From: Spirosoma utsteinense
GTDB lineage: Bacteria; Bacteroidota; Bacteroidia; Cytophagales; Spirosomataceae
Direction: 5' to 3'
Assembly: GCF_014282275.1 (NCBI RefSeq)
Contig: NZ_VFIA01000037.1
Coordinates: forward strand, 1-52,182
Length of the DNA stretch: 52,182 bases
The notes under the pieces were generated by a model, which was not told where the DNA came from, did no database searches, and saw only the letters and a program-made list of their open reading frames with translations. The position numbers were made by a program, and so were the translations under genes. How positions within the stretch are numbered: the first letter of the stretch is position 1; each line of letters starts with the position of its first letter. This document shows, piece by piece, positions 27,723 to 37,000 of the stretch.

Positions 27723-29210
27723 TCATTTTCTAAAGAAAGGTATGCCCTTCTCATCGAACTCGATCTGAACATTGTATTCCCGCTCGGCAATTTTCTGAAA
27801 CGTCAACCGACGGTCATAGGGCGTGTGGTTAGTTACCCAGTATTTCCCTATCTCTCCCTTGGCTAACTCCGTTGGCTCCCCCTCATCGGTAAAGAATACA
27901 ACGTTAGCTGCGTTACCCAAATCCAGTTGGTCGAGTATGATTTGGCGCTCGTCCTCCGTAGTCTTCTCATAAGCCTGCATAAAGTAAGCTCTTTCTCTCC
28001 GTTCAAAGTCACCCAGGATTAATTTCATTCGTTCCTGTTCAGCCTGTTCCTGCTGCTTCTCCGTCAGCCTGTTCCGTTCCGTCTGCCGCTTCACTTCTTT
28101 GTGCTCCCGGAAGCCTTTATATTTGGAAAATATATCAGCGGTAAAAAAAGCAACACTCTTTGCCTTGGCTTTGGTATCGATAAGCGCCGTAAAGGCATCC
28201 AGTACGGACTCTTTATCATACTTTGTCACATAACCGTCGATCAATAACTTACTGGTCAGCGGATCGGGCCGCTCATCGATCCAGATGAGTTTAAATAGGT
28301 CATACAGTTCGGCAAACTCAGCAGCCGATAATTCCGGACTGGCAACCAGAACGGTTGGTTGGGGTTCATACTCGGTTGTTAATTCGGGTACCTGATCCGG
28401 CGGTCCTTCCGGTAAGGGCAATTGCTTGGTTTTATCTTTAGGTTTAATCAGAAATATCAACCCTGTAACCCTGGGTTTTATACCCTGTAAGTTGGTCCCC
28501 AGTTTCTGATACGATACCCGAATATCAGTCTTCTCGTTGATCTCTTCCAAAGCAGGCATGAGCACGTACTTTTCGAAAGCCGCGAACCGCTGGTATCCGC
28601 TAGTATTGCAGCCCAGGCGCTCCTTGAATCGTACGAGTTCGGTTTCGTACCGTCCATAATTTAGCCAGGCTTTCAGGAAGGGGTAAAGCTTTATTGCCTG
28701 CGCATTCTGGAGTTTGTGAACGTTATGTTTCAGAAAACTGAAATTTCCTTTTTCTTTTACATCCAGAATGATCTTAACCAGTTTTTCGTGCACCTGAACC
28801 TGAATGGTGCTGCTTTTGTGATCATGGGTTGAGAAAGCAACAATTGGGCTACGGTGTTCACCCTTATCATCTTTCCATTTAAGGATAGTTGTCTGTAAGG
28901 TCTCGACCGATGTGATCAGGTGCTTGTAATTCTTCGTTTTCTCAGCGCCAATATCACGCAGGAAATCCTTAATTACGATCTCGATTGTGATGTTCTGGTT
29001 ATTAGCCACACCGATCAGATGCTCAGGTTTAAGCCGCGATACGATCTCATAAAACACCTTAGGCGTGTATATCTCGGTGATGGTTTTTTGCTCTGACTTC
29101 GAAATAGCCCGGACGAATTTTGGACTCGCCAACGGGTTATTCATAATAATATAATCAGGATTGTGCTGGAGGGCCTCAATGTCGTTCTTGGTGTCGGGCG
29201 TATCACTCAT
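27723..29210 (-). CDS. repB: Plasmid replication initiator (RepB / Rep_3 family)
   Basis: 495 residues. Residues of about 35-170 and 175-275 fit the two winged-helix domains of iteron-binding initiators of the Rep_3 class (IYTPKVFYEIVSRL, SVETLQTTILKWKD, AQAIKLYPFLKAWLNYG, FERLGCN-like FKERLGCNTSGYQRF, ALEEINEKTDIRVSYQKLG). A linker rich in Pro/Glu and a long charged helix (about 365-400, KRQTERNRLTEKQQEQAEQ) extend it beyond the usual 250-350 residues. It is transcribed away from the iteron array, which lies 140-500 bp upstream. It is expected to bind the iterons to start plasmid replication and to repress itself through the inverted half-iterons at 29255. Confidence 0.88.
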   Translation of the reverse strand: MSDTPDTKNDIEALQHNPDYIIMNNPLASPKFVRAISKSEQKTITEIYTPKVFYEIVSRLKPEHLIGVANNQNITIEIVIKDFLRDIGAEKTKNYKHLITSVETLQTTILKWKDDKGEHRSPIVAFSTHDHKSSTIQVQVHEKLVKIILDVKEKGNFSFLKHNVHKLQNAQAIKLYPFLKAWLNYGRYETELVRFKERLGCNTSGYQRFAAFEKYVLMPALEEINEKTDIRVSYQKLGTNLQGIKPRVTGLIFLIKPKDKTKQLPLPEGPPDQVPELTTEYEPQPTVLVASPELSAAEFAELYDLFKLIWIDERPDPLTSKLLIDGYVTKYDKESVLDAFTALIDTKAKAKSVAFFTADIFSKYKGFREHKEVKRQTERNRLTEKQQEQAEQERMKLILGDFERRERAYFMQAYEKTTEDERQIILDQLDLGNAANVVFFTDEGEPTELAKGEIGKYWVTNHTPYDRRLTFQKIAEREYNVQIEFDEKGIPFFRK

Positions 29211-29254
29211 AATCGTTAGGATTCTATGGCACGAGTAAGCAATATACAGTCTGT

Positions 29255-29281
29255 ATGTAAGTTTTAAACACTTTCTTACAT
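29255..29281 (-). promoter_or_regulatory. Inverted half-iterons: candidate rep autoregulatory operator
   Basis: ATGTAAG (29255-29261) and CTTACAT (29275-29281) are exact reverse complements with a 13-bp gap, 45 bp upstream of the rep start. CTTACA is the conserved right half of the iteron. In iteron plasmids such as R6K and pPS10, Rep dimers repress rep through inverted half-iterons (established knowledge); the role here is inferred. Confidence 0.55.
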
Positions 29282-29350
29282 TTATTTATCTTACTACGCC
29301 CGCAAAACACTAATTACCTATCAACTAACCTGATTAAACCTGATAAGGTG

Positions 29351-29367
29351 GTACCAAATGACTTACA
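29351..29367 (+). repeat. Isolated iteron between rep and the main array
   Basis: GTACCAAATGACTTACA, a full match to the consensus, 149 bp before the first member of the main cluster and 140 bp from the rep start. Confidence 0.7.
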
Positions 29368-29499
29368 CTTAAATAGTTTGTCCATAAAAGGGACATTATT
29401 TATCCAAAATATAGAACTTTAATGTTTATCAGACGGACATTAGCGTCTAAGGCACCTAATAGCCCGTTGGTCGGGAAATAAAACATTGCCTTTTTATCA

Positions 29500-29711
29500 G
29501 TACCAAACGACTTACATAACGAATCAGTCCAGATTTATCCCCGTACCAACTGACTTACACTTGGTACCAATAGACTTACATTTGGTACCAATAGACTTAC
29601 ATTCCCGTACCAAAGGACTTACATACTCGTACCAAGGGACTTACATTCCCGTACCAAGGGACTTACATACTCGTACCAAGGGACTTACATTCCCGTACCA
29701 AGGGACTTACA
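29500..29711 (+). repeat. Iteron array (nine copies): candidate oriV
   Basis: The 17-bp unit GTACCAAnnGACTTACA begins at 29500, 29543, 29564, 29585, 29607, 29629, 29651, 29673 and 29695. Eight copies are spaced 21-22 bp, two helical turns, and the first is exactly two units away. In the last five the 5-bp spacers alternate TACTC and TTCCC, giving a 44-bp higher-order unit. Direct repeats of this kind upstream of a Rep_3 gene define an iteron-type replication origin. Confidence 0.88.
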
Positions 29712-29756
29712 TAATAAGCTTGTAAATTATTGTAAATCAGGTAGTTACGCTACGCC

Positions 29757-29822
29757 TAAAAATATATATAAAAAACACTCTAAAAAGCTTTTTTAAAAAA
29801 CAATTAAAAAACACACACTAAA
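29757..29822. other. AT-rich tract: candidate DNA unwinding element
   Basis: About 65 bp of almost pure A/T (TATATATA, AAAAAACA and AAGCTTTTTT runs), starting about 45 bp after the last iteron. An AT-rich melting region beside iterons is the expected layout of an iteron origin. No DnaA box was confidently recognised. Confidence 0.5.
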
Positions 29823-29843
29823 AAAAGGCGAACAAGTTCGCCC
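29820..29843 (-). terminator. Intrinsic terminator of the parA-parB operon
   Basis: Read leftward: GGCGAAC, 2-nt loop, GTTCGCC, then seven T residues; this is a textbook rho-independent terminator about 125 bp after the parB stop. Outer (CA)n/(TG)n tracts (29811-29819 and 29850-29860) can extend the stem. It keeps parAB transcription out of the origin. Confidence 0.8.
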
Positions 29844-29966
29844 GAATAAAGTGTGTGTGTTTTTTTTTATTTTAAAAATAGAAAGGGCTTTCCTTTAACC
29901 ACTCACTCCCTTTTTCCTTTACCCCCCGTTGCGCCCGCCCCCTAATGGTTTTTTCCTTCGTTCTCC

Positions 29967-30944
29967 TTAATGGTTTTCAGATACCGTGTTTTTTAACTTT
30001 GTAGCGCAGGCTATGATGTCATCACATAGGGTTAACAAATTGGTAGGAGGTGAATCAAGCAAATCAACCAAAGACCGAAGCTTCTTTTGAAGGGCATCTG
30101 GCTTACCAACTCGTCCCGCTTTAACAGGCAAACCAGCAGGGAGGGGAGATAAAATAGTGTCGGGCGAACTGATGCTGCCTGTGGGGGCATCACTCTTTGC
30201 CAGTTGCTGAATGACTGCCTTTTTTATGCCGGATTTTCCGGCCAGAACTTCGGCTTTAAGAGCAGGAGTTAGTTTTTCGAGACCAGCGGCAAACTCAGCG
30301 TCGCGTTTTATGGTCTTTTCGTTAACGCTGAACTGTTTTGCCAGTACTTCCGCAGTGGATATACCTTTTTTAGATTTAGAGCCGTTAGAAGCGATTTCTG
30401 AGCTTTCTGACGAATCGAGATCATAAAGGACATTTTGTCCTTTATGATCCGTATCGGGGTCAAGATCCAGCGATGTTGCTTGTCTATCGTACTTACCGCG
30501 CTGCCCTTTTTCGCCCAGATATCGAAGCCCTCGCAGATAAGAAGTTTGTTCAGGAGTAAGGTTACGACGACCCAGCTGGTTATCGAGCATGAAGTTACGG
30601 ACTGCTTCAAGGGAATCGAAATCAACCAGATTGACCCGAAAATCCACACCGTTTCGCTGGCAAATACCGTATCGGTTGTGTCCGTCAACGAGAACATACA
30701 AGGGGGTTGTCGAGTCGGAGTTGGAAACTACTCCTTCTGTCGTTGGCCAAACCAACAGGGCCTCACGACAGCCGTCTTTACGGATATTACTTTCCAGCTG
30801 CTTCAGTTCATCGGGGAGGAGGGGCGGAATAAACGCCTGAAGTTCGGGCAGGATTCGGATTTTATGCCGGATGTCTTCATGGCCCAGCAGACTTTGGTCC
30901 TTGATGATTTTTTTGGTGCTGAGCGATTCCATGTACTTTTTCAT
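29967..30944 (-). CDS. parB: ParB-family partition protein
   Basis: 325 residues. The ParB N-terminal domain carries LVDGHNRYG (residues about 86-93), related to the CTP-binding motif of ParB/Srx folds, preceded by IPPLLPDELKQLESNIRKDG. A helix-turn-helix follows at about 197-215 (STAEVLAKQFSVNEKTIKRD). Between them is a poorly conserved linker in which residues 167-175 (HKGQNVLYD) are encoded by a copy of the 25-bp parS-like palindrome. The start codon overlaps the parA stop by 4 bp (ATGA), indicating translational coupling. It should bind the palindromes and spread or load to segregate the replicon. Confidence 0.88.
   Translation of the reverse strand: MKKYMESLSTKKIIKDQSLLGHEDIRHKIRILPELQAFIPPLLPDELKQLESNIRKDGCREALLVWPTTEGVVSNSDSTTPLYVLVDGHNRYGICQRNGVDFRVNLVDFDSLEAVRNFMLDNQLGRRNLTPEQTSYLRGLRYLGEKGQRGKYDRQATSLDLDPDTDHKGQNVLYDLDSSESSEIASNGSKSKKGISTAEVLAKQFSVNEKTIKRDAEFAAGLEKLTPALKAEVLAGKSGIKKAVIQQLAKSDAPTGSISSPDTILSPLPAGLPVKAGRVGKPDALQKKLRSLVDLLDSPPTNLLTLCDDIIACATKLKNTVSENH
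30419..30449. repeat. parS-like palindrome 5, inside parB
   Basis: Perfect 14-bp arms (GATCATAAAGGACA / TGTCCTTTATGATC) around TTT. It carries the same core as the four intergenic palindromes but no long flanks. It lies wholly within the parB reading frame. Confidence 0.8.
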
Positions 30945-31933
30945 GCGTCGGCCGTAGTAAGTTGGGCAGCGGGTTGAGCAAATTCCTGTGCCAGTTTGAA
31001 GTAATCCTGCGCGCCATGAGAATCTTTGGCGTAGGTGAAAATATCCCGTTGAGCAACCTGCGATTCTTTCAGGGTTACATTCTGACGGATCTCCGTCTTG
31101 AATATCCGGAAATTATCCAGATTGGCATGAACATAATCGATCATATCCCGGTGGATCTTTAGCCGACGGTCCACCATTGTCAGTACAATTCCTTCGATAG
31201 TCAGTTCAAAATTTATACGGTCCCGCACCTGTGTTATCCGGTCGAGCAGGCTGTTGATTCCTTTGAGGGCCGATGCTTCGGGCTGAAGCGTTACTAAACA
31301 GGAATGAGACGCGACCAGCGCCGAGTTGGTAAAAATATTCAGTGCCGGGGGGCAGTCAATGAGGATATAATCATATTGAGACCGCAGTGGTGCCAGGGCA
31401 TTGCGCAACTGGTTAACGCCCCCAACTACCTGTACCAGTTCCAGATCGGCGTAGGCAAGTTCAAGGTCGCTGGGCGCAAGATCATATCGGTCGCCGATGT
31501 TGATAATGGGTAATGGCTCGTTCTTGAGCAAGGCATGAACAACCTGTTTGTCTGGCTCATCGACGCCGAGTGCCTGCGACAGGTTACCCTGAGAGTCCAT
31601 GTCGATCAGCAGAACCCGATAATTCATGCGGGCCAGGGCCCGTCCCAGGTTAAGCGTCGTGGTGGTTTTGCCAACCCCGCCTTTGTGATTGACGACAGAA
31701 ATGATGCGTGCTTTCAACGCATCCTGATAGCCATAACGGAGGAGGATAGGGTAGAGGGCTGTGAGGTGTTTCGCGTTCAGTACCCGGTCGCCTGCTACCG
31801 CCTTAAGAAGCGTACTGGCTGGTAATCCAGCTTCTTTCTCAAGTACAGAAGCCGATAATGCCGGGTTTCGACGAAGGAACTGAACAACCTGTTCATGCGT
31901 AGCCATGCCATTCAATGGGAGTAGTTTCGGCAT
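30941..31933 (-). CDS. parA: ParA-family partition ATPase with N-terminal HTH
   Basis: 330 residues from 31933; an ATG at 31906 (MATHEQVV) is also possible. Residues of about 12-72 form a helix-turn-helix-like domain (VVQFLRRNPALSASVLEKEA), as in plasmid type Ia ParA proteins that repress their own operon. The deviant Walker A motif KGGVGKTTT is at about 84-92, Walker A-prime LIDMDSQGNLSQAL at about 115-128 and Walker B YILIDCPPAL around 197. The protein uses ATP and non-specific DNA binding to move ParB-bound plasmids. It is the first gene of the parAB operon. Confidence 0.92.
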   Translation of the reverse strand: MPKLLPLNGMATHEQVVQFLRRNPALSASVLEKEAGLPASTLLKAVAGDRVLNAKHLTALYPILLRYGYQDALKARIISVVNHKGGVGKTTTTLNLGRALARMNYRVLLIDMDSQGNLSQALGVDEPDKQVVHALLKNEPLPIINIGDRYDLAPSDLELAYADLELVQVVGGVNQLRNALAPLRSQYDYILIDCPPALNIFTNSALVASHSCLVTLQPEASALKGINSLLDRITQVRDRINFELTIEGIVLTMVDRRLKIHRDMIDYVHANLDNFRIFKTEIRQNVTLKESQVAQRDIFTYAKDSHGAQDYFKLAQEFAQPAAQLTTADA

Positions 31934-31939
31934 AAATAT

Positions 31940-31964
31940 AAGACATTGAGGGGCCTAATGTCCT
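31940..31964 (-). promoter_or_regulatory. Inverted repeat before parA: candidate autoregulatory operator
   Basis: AAGACATT (31940-31947) and AATGTCCT (31957-31964) are complementary with one mismatch and a 9-bp gap, only 6 bp from the parA start. GACATT/AATGTC echoes the parS core half (GGACA), so either ParA-HTH or ParB could bind here. Confidence 0.45.
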
Positions 31965-32059
31965 AAAATTCGGACAAAACTTATCCGGTTTGTGATTTTT
32001 TGGTACACAAATAGTATTAAAGACAGTATATCTCTATAAAGTCTGTAATACAGCACTAT

Positions 32060-32416
32060 TTAATTGATAGGAGGGAAGTCGGAGTCGACATCCATAGAGG
32101 CTGTTTCGGTGAGGGCCTGCGTAGTAACAGGCTGATCGGACTGTTGTTTTGCCAGGCCACGCACATACGTCATGTAACACAATGACATTACTTTTTCGGG
32201 GGGTAGGCTAAAGTAAGTCGCAAAATTGTGCATGTTTTCCAGAGAAATGCCATTCAGGTACTGCTGCTTCAATTTGTACCAGTTCGATCGACCAACGCCA
32301 AATGCTTCAATTACCCGATTTTGTTTGATGCCCATCACGTCGATAAACTCAAATATGTCGCGGTAAAGCGGAGCCGTCGCTGGTATATCTAACTTCTTTT
32401 CGATGCGGGTAGCCAT
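32060..32416 (-). CDS. Small HTH-like protein of the replicon module
   Basis: 118 residues from the ATG at 32416; a longer frame to 32593 adds an unlikely basic leader. A helix-turn-helix-like region covers about residues 20-75 (GIKQNRVIEAFGVGRSNWYKLK), with an acidic C-terminal tail (DVDSDFPPIN). It lies directly upstream of parA on the same strand, separated by 126 bp, so it may be a plasmid-maintenance or copy-control regulator. I do not recognise a named family. Confidence 0.65.
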   Translation of the reverse strand: MATRIEKKLDIPATAPLYRDIFEFIDVMGIKQNRVIEAFGVGRSNWYKLKQQYLNGISLENMHNFATYFSLPPEKVMSLCYMTYVRGLAKQQSDQPVTTQALTETASMDVDSDFPPIN

Positions 32417-33318
32417 AGCGAACGGGAAAAAATAAACGGTTATAGATCGCAAATATGTCTCTAATTTATGATCTAAACGTGGTTTCTCCCGTTTTGTGCG
32501 GGTCTGTCGTTCGTATGAACGTAAAATGCTTATCCCGGGAGTTGGTTTAAAAATCGGCATTTTCGGTATTTCTGAGCCATATCCCAGGCCCATGAATTAG
32601 GTCTGTTGGAATGATGATTGGGCTGAGGTCATGCCTTTCGACTGGCACTAATCGACGGTATCGGGCAACGGGCAGGAACCTTCGGCAGTTGGTTTGAGCC
32701 AGATAGGGTAGGTGATTGATTGATTCCTACAGGCAGATATAACACTCAAAGGTGCTTTCCGGATTGTGCCGGTCTATCTAACTCCCGAATAGCGCCACCA
32801 GGTTTTATACCGGGGCCAGTTATGGCGAACACGAATGACGAACATTCTTCACTGGTATTGACAGCCAGCCTTGTCGGCACAAACAGAGTACGGGTCGACC
32901 ATCCGACGGCTAACATCCCACCGGCATACCTACATGGCCCTTAAACTAAAAATATAGTTTGCTTTTCTGGTAATCTATTTACGCCCAAAATCCTGATTTT
33001 TGGGGAACAAGATGACTGTGTCAGACCCGAATCGAACGGTTGGGGATAGCATTGCTATTGCCTGGTAGGGTAGGGGCCTGCGTAAGGATATGCCACGTTT
33101 TGACGCAAGGTGTATATAAAAAAACAATTGGTTCAGCATCAGGGTAGTGATACCAACGCCAATTTTACGGGAGATAGAATTAGCCGAAGCCAGGGCTTTC
33201 TGGATGCGGGTCGACAAAGCTTCCGTACGTGTATAATGAAAATTAACTGAAGCGTACCTATTGAACGGTTGGCCTATTATCTGTGAGCGTACACGAGGCT
33301 GAAAACGCACTAGACCCG
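32417..33318. other. Intergenic stretch at the right edge of the replicon module
   Basis: About 900 bp with no gene I can support. A leftward frame at 32975-33355 (126 residues) and a short rightward frame at 32720-32944 exist, but neither shows a recognisable domain, and the former overlaps the likelier small gene on the other strand. Confidence 0.4.
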
Positions 33319-33525
33319 ATGCCTTCCGACCGTGACACATCAGGTAAGCCAGCAAAAAATCAAATGGTTGAAAAGATCATCCGCCAGAAAATCACCGAAT
33401 TGAAGCCCGACATCGACTGGGCTCTGGTTAATTTTCGGAAAGACGCGAAAGGGCGTATCCTGGGTCTTGAATCAAGCGATCCGGAATTACACGCCTGGTT
33501 GCAACTCATTCAAATAGGGGGTTAG
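33319..33525 (+). CDS. Small hypothetical protein
   Basis: 68 residues from the ATG at 33319; a GTG at 33283 would make it 80. It reads as an ordinary soluble protein: a basic helix (VEKIIRQKITELK), then DIDWALVNFRKDAKGRILG and LESSDPELHAWLQLIQ. I do not recognise the family. A leftward frame overlaps its 5' end. Confidence 0.4.
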   Translation: MPSDRDTSGKPAKNQMVEKIIRQKITELKPDIDWALVNFRKDAKGRILGLESSDPELHAWLQLIQIGG

Positions 33526-34006
33526 CTGACCCGTTCTCACAAATACCCGGATTCTCTCCGGGTCATGCGGCTAATCCACAACTTCAGGCAGGCTGTTGTT
33601 GATCGACAGCTTATGCACCTTCAATTCATACCCCAAACCGCTTCGCGTCCTGAATTGGCTTAGCCCTATCCGACTTTCCCGATAGGAACCTCAGTTAGCA
33701 GACAGATGCCTGATTTTGAAAGTTATTCTAATTAAATTTTGTTTTTCTAATAAATATCAAAATTTAATTTTGAGAATGTGCGTGATCTATTACTTTTGGC
33801 AATATGATCTCACTTGCTGGAATTAATAGACTAATATGGCTGTGCTCCGTTTCCTGCGCAACCTAAACTAACCCGTTTTCCAGATCGATTGGTGGATGAA
33901 GTCCATTCACTCCTGCATACACCCATTTATATCTCAGTGATCGAGCAGTCCCCCAAACGGGATACAAACCTTGTTGTGCCTAATTTTTTGATCAAATCAA
34001 CCTGAC
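33526..34006 (+). other. AT-rich leader region of the susCD operon
   Basis: About 480 bp without a gene. The section around 33720-33800 is very AT-rich and contains a Bacteroidota-like promoter (listed separately). No anti-sigma/ECF sigma pair or SusR-like regulator accompanies the operon, so its regulator is elsewhere. Confidence 0.5.
33769..33798 (+). promoter_or_regulatory. Candidate Bacteroidota-type promoter for susC
   Basis: TTTG (33769-33772) and TACTTTTG (33791-33798, matching TAnnTTTG) are separated by 18 bases, close to the Bacteroidota -33/-7 arrangement. Transcription would start near 33805, giving a leader of about 200 nt. Confidence 0.45.
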
Positions 34007-37000
34007 ATGAAAAGACGCGTTTACTCCCCCTGTTCCTGGCATCGAATAAAGGGTATTGGTTTAATGCAGCTGTTGCTGATGAGCCAGTTTGCCGAATTTA
34101 CTATGGCCGAAACGAAGCCCTCGGCGGTAATTATGCCATCCGGAGGTTTCGCTCCTGTAGTCATTATCCCGATCCGGGGGAAAGTGGTGGATGCTACCGG
34201 TGGTGCCATTCCCGGAGCTACCGTAGTGTTGAAAGGGAGTTCGTCCCTCGGAACAACGACCGATGCAGATGGTGCGTTTATACTGAACGTTCCCGATGGT
34301 AGTACTACGCTGGTTGTATCGTCTATCGGCTTTATGGCCCAGGAAATTGCAATTGGCAATCAAAGCCAGCTCCTCGTTACGCTGCAATCGGACGTAAAAG
34401 CGTTAAGTGAGGTCGTTGTAACGGGCTATTCGTCTCAATCCCGGCGCGATATCACCGGTTCCGTTGCTACGGTCGATGCCAAGGAATTAACCAAAGTAAC
34501 GGCTCCGAACGTTGCCCAGCAGTTGCAGGGTAGGGTGGCCGGGGTTACCGTCACCTCCAACAATTCGCCGGGGGGCGAAGCCACCGTTCGTATTCGGGGT
34601 TTCGGTACGATCAACAACAACGATCCGCTTTATATCATTGATGGCGTACCGACCAAAGGCGGACTCAATAGTATCAACCCCAACAACATCGAGTCCATGC
34701 AGGTGTTGAAAGATGCATCGTCAGCGTCCATATACGGGTCCAGGGCGGCTAACGGGGTCATCATCATCACGACCAAAAAAGGCAGGATCGGCACCCCTCA
34801 ATTTACCTTCAATTCGAGGGCCGGGGTACAAATCGGGAAAGTGGACCTGGGCCTGATCAAAGATCCACAGGATTTTGGCAACCTGCTCTGGACCCAGCGC
34901 CGAAACGCCGGCGTCTTGACCAATGGTAATCCGTCGCACCAGCAGTATGGTAATGGACCTACAGCCGTAGTACCAGATTATATTCTGGCCGGGGCCAGCT
35001 ATGGTCTGGCGGAAGGGGACCCCCGGGTAAACCCTGCCCTGTACAACTATAACCGGACGGGTTTCTATCAGATCGTAAAGGCGAACAGGGAAGGGACCGA
35101 CTGGGAAAAGGAAATTCTGCATCCGGCGTCCATTCAGGAGTATAATATTGGCGCTAACGGGGGAACCGAAAGCGGCCGTTATGCCATTTCGCTGAATTAT
35201 TTCAAACAGGACGGAGTGATGATCCATACCGGTTTCGATCGGTACTCATTGCGCTCCAATACCGAGTTCTTGTTTAAAAAACGAATTCGTCTGGGTGAAA
35301 ATCTGGAAGTGAGCTACACCGATAATAAAGGGTATTACAACAATAATGGAACGGCGAGTACGGCAAATAACCAGGATGGAAATCCAATTGGCAATGGGTA
35401 CCGCATTCCGTCCATTATTCCGGTCTATGATATCATGGGCAACTTTGCGGCTACCCGGGCCGCTGGTCTGGGACCGGCCACAAATCCGGTAGCTCAGCTA
35501 TGGCGGTCGAGAAACAACAAAACCAGTACGTTCCGGACATTTGGCAACGCTTATCTGGAGGTCGATGTACTGAAAAATCTCGTGGCTAAATCGAGTATCG
35601 GTATTGATTATACCAATGCCAATCGGGTAGGCTATACCCTGCTGGATCTGGAAGAGGCTGAGATCGAAGCGGCCAACTCGCTGGTGAATGCCAACGCCTA
35701 TGATATCAACTGGACCTGGTCCAATACCCTGAACTACAGTGCCGCCTTCGGCAGTAACCACAAACTGAACGTACTGGCCGGAACAGAAGCGATCAAAGGA
35801 AGCGGCCGGGATTTCTCGGCTACCCGGACGACCTTCTTCTCCGAAGACCCCCTGTACATGTTCCTTAATTCCGGAACCGCCGGTATCAATAACACTGGTG
35901 GTGGCTATGAATGGGCACTTTTCTCCGTATTCGGGAAGGTCAATTACTCCCTTAACGACCGCTATCTGCTGGAGGCTACCATACGGCGCGATGGTTCATC
36001 CCGATTCGGGCAGAACAACCGGTATGGAACCTTCCCCGCATTCAGCGCCGGATGGCGTATCTCGGAAGAAGGGTTTATGGCCGGACTACCCTGGATCAAC
36101 GACTTGAAAATAAGAGCTGGCTGGGGACAGACGGGCAACCAGGAAATTGGCAACTACAATGGGTTCAGCACTTATCGTTCCAGCCTTAGCCAGTCGTCTT
36201 ATGCCATCGACGGGTCGAATAATTCCGTGCAGTCGGGCTTCGATACCGAAGCATTCGGCAACCCGGATGCCAAGTGGGAAACAACGACGCAGACGAACCT
36301 GGGTCTGGATGCTACGTTCATGAAAGGAAAGCTTGGTCTGACGCTGGACCTCTTCAACCGAACCACTTCCGACATGTTGTATCAGGTAAGTCTGCCAGCC
36401 ACGCAGGGCGTAGCAACCATTCCGTTTGTGAACATTGGTGAGATGAACAACAAAGGAATTGACTTGAACCTTACCTATAACAACAAAGCCCTGAATGGCA
36501 ACCTGACCTACGGGGTAGGCGTCAATTTCTCTACCTATAAGAACAAGGTAGTTCGACTCAACAGCAGCTCGACAGCCGTGCTGCTGGGTCCCGCTATTCG
36601 GAGTTACACCTGGACCCGGTCGGTGGCGGGGATGCCGTTATTTTCTTTTTACGGACTTAAAATCGACGGAATTTATCAGAATCAGAGCGAACTGGATGCC
36701 GGGCCTGCCTACCCGGGCTATGCCGCCGTTGGTAAATATAAATACCATGACACGGATGGTGACGGGACTATCACCGACAACGACCGGATGTTTCTGGGCA
36801 ATCCGCACCCGGACTTTACCTATGGGGTGAACCTGAATCTGGGCTACAAGAATTTCGATCTGTCGGCCTTTTTTCAGGGCGTACAAGGCAACCAATTGCT
36901 GAATATGGTCAAACGCTGGGTCGACTTCAACAACCAGGCGGGTAACCGGAGCCTGCGGATGTTGAACGACTCCTGGACACCGGAGAACCCGGATGCTGTC

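Noticed and set aside
29500..29711. CRISPR array
   Set aside because: Repeat spacing of 21-22 bp with 4-5 bp non-unique spacers and an adjacent rep gene fits iterons; there are no cas genes and no 25-40 bp unique spacers.
29486..29725. Open frame encoding a repetitive peptide of 79 residues
   Set aside because: The frame is a shadow of the iteron direct repeats; the repeated peptide follows from the 22-bp DNA period, and no domain or start signal supports it.
32975..33355. Leftward 126-residue frame
   Set aside because: No recognisable domain; it overlaps a more protein-like small gene on the other strand. It may be a decayed gene, but I cannot support it.
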